Of a DNA stretch of 44,656 nt, positions 1 to 7,428 are shown piece after piece; the first letter of the stretch is position 1; each line of letters begins with the position of its first letter. Where the stretch lies: the NCBI GenBank assembly GCA_012519635.1, contig JAAYPV010000119.1, positions 1 through 44,656 of the forward strand, given 5' to 3'. Both the position numbers and the translations under genes were made by a program. The notes beneath the pieces are model-generated. The model had not been told where the DNA came from. It did not search any database and saw only the letters and a list, made by a program, of their open reading frames with translations. This DNA is from Clostridiales bacterium (GTDB taxonomy: Bacteria; Bacillota; Clostridia; Oscillospirales; Ruminococcaceae).

Positions 1-127
1 ACAAGTCCCCAAATGCTCTTGCTTCCTTTAGTTTTTGAGCAACCTCCGCTCTTCTTACTGTTATTAAATGCTCTAATTGCTTTTCTAGCTTTTCATAGCC
101 TTCCCTAGAAATTTGCTTTTTTGCCAT
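1..127 (-). CDS. greA: Transcription elongation factor GreA, N-terminal part (cut by window edge)
   Basis: Reading the complement from 127 gives 42 codons beginning [18 protein letters not shown] and reaching EARAFGDL, the start of the GreA N-terminal coiled coil; the motif EARxxGDLSEN is typical of the family, and the window cuts it after GDL. GreA rescues backtracked RNA polymerase by stimulating transcript cleavage. A GGGGG-type ribosome binding site lies 8 bases before the ATG. The gene has its own consensus promoter about 100 bases upstream, so it is probably not only a tail of the ctp operon. The rest of the gene lies outside the window. Confidence 0.9.
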   Translation of the reverse strand, partial: MAKKQISREGYEKLEKQLEHLITVRRAEVAQKLKEARAFGDL

Positions 128-229
128 ATTATTATCCCCCGTGTTTAATTATATACACTTACCATTAAAATAACCATATATAATCTTTCTATTCTTATAG
201 TTTTTTACAAAAGCTTATTCTAGTTCTAT

Positions 230-258
230 ATTATATATTATTTGATTCATTATGTCAA
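230..258 (-). promoter_or_regulatory. Consensus sigma-A promoter for greA
   Basis: On the minus strand TTGACA (253-258) and TATAAT (230-235) are separated by exactly 17 bases, a perfect housekeeping consensus. Transcription would begin near 223, leaving a leader of about 95 bases before the greA ATG at 127. No obvious terminator hairpin is seen in that leader. Confidence 0.75.
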
Positions 259-280
259 GGTAGAATTTATTTACAACCCA

Positions 281-1492
281 TTACTTTATTAACAATAATT
301 CGAGTGCTTTCTGTAATTGTACATCTTCTTCAGTTACACCCGGTTGAACGCTCACACCTGTATCAGATGGCAACGCAATCTCATAATCAGGGAACAATCC
401 TATTCCATGATAGCAATCAGATTTTGTAGTTTGATATGTTGCTACTGTAACTGTAATTGCTCCTCCACCATCAAGAGCCTTTGTTGATTGCATAATACCT
501 TTACCAAATGTTTTTACACCAACAAGTTTTGTACCATTAAAATCTCTCAACGATGCTGCAAAAAGTTCTCCTGCACTTGCAGTTTTTCCATTAACAAGTA
601 CAACTGCTGGAATATCCAGCTTCTTATCATCTTCAGCCGAATCAAATCTAGGATAGTCAATTACCTTTGTTTCACCATTACCATAAGTAGCGGACGCATA
701 ATCTCCATAAGGTAATACCAAATCAAGACATTGTAAGGTTATATCCACTAATCCTCCAGGATTATTTCTTACATCAAATACTATTCCCTTTGCTCCATCG
801 TCAAGCAATTTATTTAACGCATCCTTAAATTGCAATGATGTAGTTGAATTAAAGTTGGTTATCTCAATATAACCTATGTTATTATCAAGCATCTTACCGC
901 TCGCTGTAATCAAATTAATTGATTTCCTTGTAAATTCATATTCCTTATCCACACCATTTTTTCTTACAGTGAGCTTTAATGTTGTTCCCACTTTACCTCT
1001 TCTTATCATATCTATAGATTCACTATATCCTAAAGTCAATATATCATTCCCATTAACAGCAACTATTATATCACCAACATCAAGCTCTGATTCCTTAGCT
1101 GGAGAATCCTCCATTATTTCAACAATTTTCATGTACCCACTCTTATCATTTTCAACAGAAATACCAATGCCAACTAAAGTACCTGACTCATTTGCAAGTG
1201 TATCCTGATATTCCTCTGGATTTAAATATTTAGCATAGTCATCTTCAAGACCTTCTACATAACCTTTCAATATTGAATCCATTAGCTTTACTTCATCAAT
1301 ATCTGAATAAAAATTCTGCCTAACCCATCTGTCAAGTTCATCAAGTCGCTCATATCTGTTCTTCATTGCAACAACATCTTTTACTTTTTCATTATAAGTC
1401 TGCAATGAAAATCTTGATGTAAGGATAAATGTTATTGCCGCAGTAATTGCAAGCAAACTCATTGTAACACCCAAGCTAATTTTTTTATTCAT
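281..1492 (-). CDS. S41 family carboxy-terminal processing protease (CtpA-like)
   Basis: The 403-residue protein has an N-terminal membrane segment (about residues 7-26), a PDZ domain around residues 105-180 (motif GIGISV, then DIIVAVNG) and an S41 catalytic domain. The expected Ser-Lys dyad is visible: Ser306 in TASAGE and Lys331 in TFGKG, with the usual spacing of 25. It should be a membrane-tethered protease acting outside the cytoplasmic membrane. It lies directly downstream of ftsE, ftsX and an M23 hydrolase gene, so a role in processing or turnover of the cell-wall hydrolase is a reasonable inference. Length is normal for the family. The exact subfamily (CtpA or CtpB-like) cannot be decided from sequence alone. 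Confidence 0.92.
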   Translation of the reverse strand: MNKKISLGVTMSLLAITAAITFILTSRFSLQTYNEKVKDVVAMKNRYERLDELDRWVRQNFYSDIDEVKLMDSILKGYVEGLEDDYAKYLNPEEYQDTLANESGTLVGIGISVENDKSGYMKIVEIMEDSPAKESELDVGDIIVAVNGNDILTLGYSESIDMIRRGKVGTTLKLTVRKNGVDKEYEFTRKSINLITASGKMLDNNIGYIEITNFNSTTSLQFKDALNKLLDDGAKGIVFDVRNNPGGLVDITLQCLDLVLPYGDYASATYGNGETKVIDYPRFDSAEDDKKLDIPAVVLVNGKTASAGELFAASLRDFNGTKLVGVKTFGKGIMQSTKALDGGGAITVTVATYQTTKSDCYHGIGLFPDYEIALPSDTGVSVQPGVTEEDVQLQKALELLLIK

Positions 1493-1567
1493 ATTTATCT
1501 ACTTTCTTTCTATATAATATTTTTCTTATAAACTAAGAAATTATTTCTCTCTATATTCATATTAATG

Positions 1568-1598
1568 CATACGGGCAACCAAAATGGCTGCCCTACAA
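1568..1598. repeat. Short GC-rich palindrome, REP-like
   Basis: A GGGCA (1573-1577) and TGCCC (1589-1593) pair with an inner CCA/TGG forms a hairpin in the otherwise AT-rich gap between the M23 and ctp genes. It has no following T run, so it does not look like an intrinsic terminator. Its form recalls small dispersed intergenic palindromes of Clostridia; no second copy was found in this window. Confidence 0.4.
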
Positions 1599-1644
1599 TA
1601 TATGTCGCAATTAAACACCTTATGACCTATGTCACTATGTATAA

Positions 1645-2973
1645 TTAGTAAAGATAATTTCTTGGGTTTTTCTTAGAACCATTTTCAATTACCTCAAAAT
1701 GAAGGTGGAAACCTGTTGAAAATCCAGTTGAGCCAACATATCCAATAACCTGTCCCCTCTCAACATATTCTCCAGGTGATACTATTATAGATGAACAGTG
1801 TCCATACAATGTTGATAAACCATTTCCATGATTTATTGTTACATAATTTCCGTATGAACCACCACAACCACAGCTATAGCTCTTACCATAATTATGTGTG
1901 CAGGTTTGAGAAACTATACCTACAGTTCCGCTTTCAGCAGCAACTATAGATGCTCCACTTATTCCTCCACCAGCAATATCTATTCCTGCATGCAATCTTC
2001 CCCAACGCTGTCCATACTCACTGCTTACACCGTAAAATCCAGGTACCGGCCATTTTAAAGGACCACCTGTATATTTACTTCCTCCTGAATTACCTGATGT
2101 GTTCGATGAATTATTCTGCTTTTGCTGAGCTGCTTTTCTTGCTTCCTCCTGCTGTCTTGCTATTTCAGCAAGTATTGCCTCTCGTTCAGCTTCTATTGCT
2201 TCATTCTCTTTCTCCATCTCTTCTTTGCTTTTTTGTGCAATTTCTTTTTCTAGCTGTATCCTGTCAATTTCTTCTTGAGTCTTCTGCATATCAGCATTAA
2301 GTGCATCTAACGCAGCCTGAACCTCATCTTTCTTTACATTCAACTCTGCCATCGACACTTCTAGCTCAGCTTTTTGTGAATTCAAAATTTCAATATTCTG
2401 ATTATATTCATTAAGCTCTGCAACAAGTCCTTCAATAAGCTCATCATCATATTTTGCAACCCTTGACATTAACTCAATCTTAGCGAGCATATCATAAAAA
2501 TCTGTTGCTCCTACCAAAGCTGCTGCTAAACTGTCATTACCGGATATATACATTGCCCTTATACGCAATTTAAACTTCTCCAAGCCATCAGCAATCTCTA
2601 CCTCCTGACGACTTATCTCTTCTTCCAAATTAGTAATCTCATCTTGCTTTTGTAAAATCTGATTGTTAATATCTTCAATCTGATTCATAAGAATTTCAAT
2701 ATTTTCATTCTGTAACTTTATCTTCTCAGCAAGCTGTTGTTGATATGCCTCTTGCTCTTCTTTATTACCCTCAAGAGCAGCTATCTTTTCTTCCAACTCC
2801 TTAATTGCTGCATTGTTTTGACTTTTTTGCTTATCAAGCTCATTTATCGATTTTGTTGCAGACGCCTTATAAGCGTGTTGCTTGCTATATGTAAAAGCAC
2901 CCATTGAAACTACTACACATATGATCAATGCCATCATCTTCAAAAGATTTGTCTTAACTTTGATAATACTCAT
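1645..2973 (-). CDS. Coiled-coil M23 (LytM/EnvC-like) murein hydrolase or activator
   Basis: The 442-residue protein has an N-terminal hydrophobic export signal (about 10-30), a long coiled coil (about 35-280, rich in Glu, Lys, Gln and Leu heptads), a Ser/Gly/Asn linker, and a C-terminal M23 peptidase domain from about 304. The zinc and catalytic residues look intact: His328 and Asp332 in HAGID, His392 in YGH, and His423/His425 in HLHFEV. It therefore reads as an active endopeptidase rather than a degenerate EnvC activator. An insertion carrying Cys358, Cys368 and Cys370 interrupts the core. It follows ftsX by 36 bases, matching the known theme of FtsEX controlling a coiled-coil peptidoglycan hydrolase (EnvC, CwlO, PcsB or RipC in other bacteria). 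Confidence 0.9.
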   Translation of the reverse strand: MSIIKVKTNLLKMMALIICVVVSMGAFTYSKQHAYKASATKSINELDKQKSQNNAAIKELEEKIAALEGNKEEQEAYQQQLAEKIKLQNENIEILMNQIEDINNQILQKQDEITNLEEEISRQEVEIADGLEKFKLRIRAMYISGNDSLAAALVGATDFYDMLAKIELMSRVAKYDDELIEGLVAELNEYNQNIEILNSQKAELEVSMAELNVKKDEVQAALDALNADMQKTQEEIDRIQLEKEIAQKSKEEMEKENEAIEAEREAILAEIARQQEEARKAAQQKQNNSSNTSGNSGGSKYTGGPLKWPVPGFYGVSSEYGQRWGRLHAGIDIAGGGISGASIVAAESGTVGIVSQTCTHNYGKSYSCGCGGSYGNYVTINHGNGLSTLYGHCSSIIVSPGEYVERGQVIGYVGSTGFSTGFHLHFEVIENGSKKNPRNYLY

Positions 2974-3009
2974 TATAAAGCCCCTCTTTGCAATTCATTA
3001 AGTAAATAA

Positions 3010-3915
3010 CTATACTTTTAAATGCTTCCTTGTACTAATTACACATCCAATAGCACCAAGAACTGCTCCTGCAACCATATATGATACCGCTACTGATAAA
3101 GCTAGGTCTTTAAAAGGAACAAGTGAACCTGTTCCAAATATTTTTAAAATATCATTGTCCTGTGTTAACACTCTTACCAATGCATCATATCCAAACCATG
3201 TTGTTAAGGTTGCTGCTACACCCGACAAAATCCCTGTAAGCATACCCTCCACAAAGAAAGGTATTCTTATAAAAGCATTTGTAGCTCCGACATATTTCAT
3301 TATGCTGATTTCCTTACGCCTTGCAAAAACGCTCGCTTTTGTGGTATTCGATATTATTACCATCGATACAATTATCAAGGCTATTATTATTGAAACTGAT
3401 ATTATCGAAATTACTCTTTTAAGACCTGTAAGAATATCAACAAACTCAAGCGGCGCTCTTATAGATAATATATTATCAAGCTTTTCAATCTCGCTAACAG
3501 TTTCATCTGTGAAATTAATATCCTTAATTCTTATTTTAAATGAATCAACAAGAGGATTATCATCACCCATTGAATCAAAAAGCACCTCAGAATCCGCCAT
3601 GCTCGCCTTCAAATGAGCAAAAGCCTCTTCCTTTGAGTAAAATACAACAGTATCTATATTTTCCATTGCCTTCAAACTTTTGTTAATACTATTAATCCTC
3701 TCATCACTTGTATCCTCATCCAAAAAAACTATAACCTCGTTTTTCGCCTCAATATCAGCCACTAATAAATTTATATTCACATAAAACAACAGCGAAAAAC
3801 CTACAAGTAATAGTGAAACTAAAAGAACACAAAAAGATGCAAAAGCCATTAATTTATTATATGCTATATTTCTTGTGCCCTGTTTAAAAAGGTATTTTAC
3901 ACTATTTAATCTCAT
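3010..3915 (-). CDS. ftsX: Cell division protein FtsX, permease-like subunit
   Basis: The 301-residue protein begins MRLNSVKYLFKQG and has one N-terminal transmembrane helix (about 22-48), a large extracellular loop (about 49-165), and three C-terminal helices, the FtsX layout. The conserved stretch ISIMKYVGATNAFIRIPF marks the cytoplasmic coupling helix that contacts FtsE. FtsX passes ATP-driven conformational change across the membrane to a peptidoglycan hydrolase. Its start overlaps the end of ftsE by 14 bases, suggesting translational coupling, and the coiled-coil M23 gene downstream is the likely partner. Confidence 0.95.
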   Translation of the reverse strand: MRLNSVKYLFKQGTRNIAYNKLMAFASFCVLLVSLLLVGFSLLFYVNINLLVADIEAKNEVIVFLDEDTSDERINSINKSLKAMENIDTVVFYSKEEAFAHLKASMADSEVLFDSMGDDNPLVDSFKIRIKDINFTDETVSEIEKLDNILSIRAPLEFVDILTGLKRVISIISVSIIIALIIVSMVIISNTTKASVFARRKEISIMKYVGATNAFIRIPFFVEGMLTGILSGVAATLTTWFGYDALVRVLTQDNDILKIFGTGSLVPFKDLALSVAVSYMVAGAVLGAIGCVISTRKHLKV

Positions 3916-4588
3916 CGTTGCCTCCTATAATTTCATCAAAGACAACTGAACCAGAATTAATACTAATTATTCTTCCGCCAAAATGTCTTACCAGATCATG
4001 TTCATGTGTAACCATCAGAATGGTTGTGCCGCAATTATTAATCCCCTTTAATAATTCAACTATTTCATATGATAGCTCCGGGTCTATATTTCCCGTCGGC
4101 TCATCGGCAATAATTAGCTGTGGGTCATTCACCAACGCTCTTGCTAATGCAACTCTTTGCTGCTCGCCACCAGATAATTCATCCGGATACGAATGTACTT
4201 TGTGTTGCAAGCCAACTAGACTTATTACATATGGAACACGCTTTCTTATGTATTTAAGCGGTGCATCTATAACCCTTAATACAAACGCAATGTTCTCATA
4301 TACAGTCATATTTGGAATCAACCTGAAATCCTGAAAAACTACCCCAATCGTACGCCTTAACTTAGGAATCTTATCCCTCTTAAGCTTACTCAAGTTAAAT
4401 CCATTGACTATTACTGTACCCTTTGTTGCTTCTATTTCCCTTAATATAAGTTTAATTAATGTACTTTTTCCTGCACCTGAAGAACCTACAACAAATGCAA
4501 AATCCCCATCATTAATCGTTAGGTTAACATTTTTTAATGCTTCAACACCACTTGGATATTTTACTGAAACATTTTTCAGCTCAACCAA
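3902..4588 (-). CDS. ftsE: Cell division ATP-binding protein FtsE
   Basis: ABC ATPase with Walker A (GSSGAGKST), Q-loop (VFQDFRL), signature LSGGEQQR, Walker B (LIIADEPTG) and the switch His in VTHEHD. The start was set at the TTG at 4588, giving 228 residues beginning with VELKNVSVKYPSG, the standard FtsE length. A longer in-frame reading exists up to 4660, but that region contains the predicted promoter -35 and -10 boxes. An AAAGGA sequence lies upstream of the TTG at a slightly long spacing. It should work with FtsX as the ATP-driven motor. Confidence 0.94.
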   Translation of the reverse strand: MVELKNVSVKYPSGVEALKNVNLTINDGDFAFVVGSSGAGKSTLIKLILREIEATKGTVIVNGFNLSKLKRDKIPKLRRTIGVVFQDFRLIPNMTVYENIAFVLRVIDAPLKYIRKRVPYVISLVGLQHKVHSYPDELSGGEQQRVALARALVNDPQLIIADEPTGNIDPELSYEIVELLKGINNCGTTILMVTHEHDLVRHFGGRIISINSGSVVFDEIIGGNDEIK

Positions 4589-4630
4589 AGTATAAGCACA
4601 TCCTTTCAGTGAGTTCGCGATTAAACATCG

Positions 4631-4660
4631 ATAATGCATATTTTTTAAACTTGTTGTCAA
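4631..4660 (-). promoter_or_regulatory. Promoter of the ftsE-ftsX-M23-ctp operon
   Basis: On the minus strand TTGACA (4655-4660) is followed after 18 bases by CATTAT (4631-4636). Transcription would start near 4624, about 36 bases before the TTG start of ftsE, which supports that start over longer alternatives. Confidence 0.55.
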
Positions 4661-4761
4661 AATATGCGACCACGAATTGAATAAGTTTGCCTAACACCGT
4701 AAAGTATCAGGCAATTATTGTGGGCATTTGCTGTTCAAACGTCCTTTTTTATTCACAAATT

Positions 4762-5847
4762 CTAGAATTTAACAGGATTGGATGATAAATATCTTTTTAC
4801 CATTAATGCAATCTTGAAAATTATTGCATGATCAAATTCTCTCAAATCAAGTCCTGTAAGCTTTTTAATCTTCTCAAGCCTATATACTAATGTATTTCTA
4901 TGTACAAACAGTTTTCTTGAGGTCTCAGATACATTTAGATTGTTTTCAAAAAATTTCTGTATAGTAAATAGTGTTTCATGGTCCAATGACTCAATACTAC
5001 CCCTCTTAAAAACCTCTTGTAAAAATGTTTCACATAATGTTGTTGGAAGATGATATATAAGCCTTGCAATACCGAGATTATCGTAACTGATAATTACCTT
5101 GTCAGTATCAAAAACCTTACCCACTTCAAGTGCAACCTGTGCTTCCTTAAATGAGCGTGCTAAATCCTTAACCCCAACAACAACGGTTCCTATTCCAACA
5201 TTTACTCTTGTGTAGAATTCACTGCTCAATGTATCAGAGATTGAACGAGCCAATTTCTCTAAATCCTTTGATTCTACATCATTTTTTATTTCCTTAACTA
5301 AAACAATGTCAGACTCTGTTATATTGAACACAAAGTCCTTGTTTTTATCTGGGAAAAGATTTTGTATTACATCAAATGCTGAAATATCATTTGCAGATAC
5401 TATTCTGATTAACAGAACAACCCTGCTAATTTCTGCGTTAAACTGAAGTTCTCTTGCCTTTATAACTATATCACCAGGCAGAATGTTATCTAGTACAACA
5501 TTCTTTATAAAATTATTCCTGTCATATTTTTCATCATAATATTGCTTCAGATTTGATAGTGTTATTGACATAATATTGGCATATTTCGCCGACATTTCGT
5601 CAACACCCTCAACAAAAACAGCATATTCAGGCTTCGGCTTCGAGCCGAACGGCTTATATGTATGTCCATCTCTGATAAAAATATCATGCGAATCACTTAA
5701 ATCCATTGACACAAATTCATTTGTAGTACCTATCTTTGATGGGTCACTGCAAGCAATAACATTAGCCGTTTCATCAACAACGCCTATCGTTGTTTCAATA
5801 GTATCCTTCATTTGCTGAATAAAACCCTGAAATAGTCTATTAGACAT
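4762..5847 (-). CDS. CdaR/PucR-family transcriptional regulator
   Basis: The protein has an N-terminal sugar-diacid-recognition-like sensor region (MSNRLFQGFIQQMKD, then IGVVDETANVIACSD), a middle PucR-type domain, and a C-terminal helix-turn-helix of the PucR/CdaR type (NNLNVSETSRKLFVHRNTL followed by KIKKLTGLDL). The start was set at the ATG at 5847 because the conserved domain begins there and GGAG lies six bases upstream; in-frame starts up to 5940 are possible. In related systems this family activates organic-acid or purine catabolism genes in response to a ligand, but no such target lies beside it here, so the ligand is unknown. A region rich in palindromes lies upstream and may be its own operator. 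Confidence 0.85.
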   Translation of the reverse strand: MSNRLFQGFIQQMKDTIETTIGVVDETANVIACSDPSKIGTTNEFVSMDLSDSHDIFIRDGHTYKPFGSKPKPEYAVFVEGVDEMSAKYANIMSITLSNLKQYYDEKYDRNNFIKNVVLDNILPGDIVIKARELQFNAEISRVVLLIRIVSANDISAFDVIQNLFPDKNKDFVFNITESDIVLVKEIKNDVESKDLEKLARSISDTLSSEFYTRVNVGIGTVVVGVKDLARSFKEAQVALEVGKVFDTDKVIISYDNLGIARLIYHLPTTLCETFLQEVFKRGSIESLDHETLFTIQKFFENNLNVSETSRKLFVHRNTLVYRLEKIKKLTGLDLREFDHAIIFKIALMVKRYLSSNPVKF

Positions 5848-6180
5848 ATCATACTCCATTTCTCCGCCGAATACATCCATAAAAATCCCAATCCTAACCT
5901 CCTCGACGGAAGGATAGTTAAGATTATATATACAAACCATAAATAATGATAAATTATTATATCAGTCTCTCCACAATTACTTTAATTGGGAACTAGACCT
6001 ACATAAACATAACGCCTCATATATTACAGATTGTAACATAATAATTCATTCAATTTGTTAACAAATTGTTAAATCTGCGTGATAGATTAGAAAAAATAAG
6101 TGATTTACTTAATTTAGTTGTCTAAAATGTACAAGTTTTTTTGCAATCTGTAACTGTTTTGTAATTTTAAACATATTAAA
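5848..6180. other. 333-base gene-free region with nested palindromes upstream of the CdaR-type regulator
   Basis: The region is AT-rich. It holds an 18-base perfect palindrome, CAATTTGTTAACAAATTG, at 6051-6068, flanked by two 10-base inverted-repeat arms: TTACAGATTG at 6024-6033 and CAATCTGTAA at 6144-6153. No convincing gene is seen. TATAAT-like boxes occur nearer the regulator, but none has a strong -35. No clear terminator follows the homocysteine-methyltransferase-like gene ending at 6181. Confidence 0.55.
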
Positions 6181-7383
6181 TTAGTAAACTATTGCACCAT
6201 ATTTCCCCGCCAGTTTCTCCAGTTCTTCCCTGTCTAAACTGCAATCACTATCTATCATCGCTCTACCGCTAAATAGCAGTAAGCCCGATTCAAGTGCTAT
6301 CTTGCTTTCTGATTTAAATATTACTGGCAAAGTAAGCATGTGTGCATTACGGCAAAAAAACATCGCATCATCATAGTTCAATAATTCCACCGTAACAACT
6401 CCTGTAAAAGACTCGTTCATTTCAAATATTTCACTTGACATATCCACTGAACATCTTATTGGCTCACTCAATTCAATGCTTTCAGAAGAGAGGAGATATG
6501 CATTATTATCATTTGCAAGTACAATTTGGCCATTATATTTTTCTAAATTAACCATATGTAAATCAAATTTATCGATGCACCTTCTTATCTCTTTGATTTG
6601 ATTTAATTCAATGCCTTTGCCGCACTCTATAATTTCAACTCCGTTTTTTAAAAGCAATTCAGTAAATTCTGAAATATCAGATTCACTACCCTCCAAACTA
6701 CTGTTTATTTTTGCAATTAGAGGGACTTTTGAATAATGCGATAAATTTTCAAATAATTCTATATATCTTAAATCTGGTTCACAGTTAAAACCAAAGCCAG
6801 ATATCCCTAATTCCTGTAAACAAATTAAGCTCGGTAATAATTCACTACCCAAAGAAGTTACACCATGCTCATTTGCTGACATCGTTACAAAAACAGGAAT
6901 TCCAAATCTTTTGCAAGCAAAAACTGCCGCTCTTGCCTCAAATAATGAAATCATATTTTCAATTAAAAAGAAATCTATTCCTGCATTAGCTAAAGCTGTT
7001 GCCTGGTCCAAAAAAATATAAAACATTTCAAAAAATTCTGTTTTGCAAAACTTAATATCATCCTTGTTAAGTGATGACAAGCACCCAGCTACCAACACTC
7101 CATTAGGTAGGCTATCCTTTGTAAGCATGATTAAATCATAATTTAATCTTTTTACATGATTTTCAAGATTAAAATGTTTTAAATTTTCACTATTTGAACG
7201 CTCAGTTGGAACACAGATTCCATCAACTCCTGTGTCCATATATTCGTTCAAAATTTCCTCATATACCAAAGAATTTCTTAATACCCACTCCTCAGTACAT
7301 TCTTCCTGTGGCATTCCTTTTAATTTTAAACCTTCCTCCAAAGCTCCTCCAAGGAGCATAGGCAATCGTTCCGGAATATCCAT
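6181..7383 (-). CDS. Homocysteine S-methyltransferase-like protein, divergent (MetH N-terminal type)
   Basis: The first 270 or so residues follow the homocysteine-binding TIM barrel of MetH/BHMT: PMLLGGALEEGLKLKG corresponds to the usual DGAMGTxLQ opening and GFGFNCEPDL to the strand carrying the first zinc cysteine (Cys201). The usual GGCCG zinc pair appears as IIECGKG, so one cysteine is replaced by Glu253 while Cys254 remains. Residues about 330-400 (SGRAMIDS, KYGAIVY) resemble part of a MetH pterin-binding barrel, after which the protein stops; no cobalamin domain follows. It may be a conserved short paralogue or a decayed methionine synthase. It is the last gene of the ddl-argS cluster, 45 bases after argS. 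Activity cannot be assumed. Confidence 0.75.
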   Translation of the reverse strand: MDIPERLPMLLGGALEEGLKLKGMPQEECTEEWVLRNSLVYEEILNEYMDTGVDGICVPTERSNSENLKHFNLENHVKRLNYDLIMLTKDSLPNGVLVAGCLSSLNKDDIKFCKTEFFEMFYIFLDQATALANAGIDFFLIENMISLFEARAAVFACKRFGIPVFVTMSANEHGVTSLGSELLPSLICLQELGISGFGFNCEPDLRYIELFENLSHYSKVPLIAKINSSLEGSESDISEFTELLLKNGVEIIECGKGIELNQIKEIRRCIDKFDLHMVNLEKYNGQIVLANDNNAYLLSSESIELSEPIRCSVDMSSEIFEMNESFTGVVTVELLNYDDAMFFCRNAHMLTLPVIFKSESKIALESGLLLFSGRAMIDSDCSLDREELEKLAGKYGAIVY

Positions 7384-7428
7384 TATGTTACATTATCCTT
7401 TCTTTCCTTTATTTTATAATATTTCTTC

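Noticed and set aside
4589-4660. Longer FtsE reading from 4660
   Set aside because: The added part covers the promoter boxes and gives an N terminus not seen in FtsE; the TTG at 4588 gives the normal length.
5630-5660. GC-rich hairpin inside the CdaR-type regulator gene
   Set aside because: It lies within a well-supported coding region (codons for GSKPKPE) and has no T run; probably codon content.
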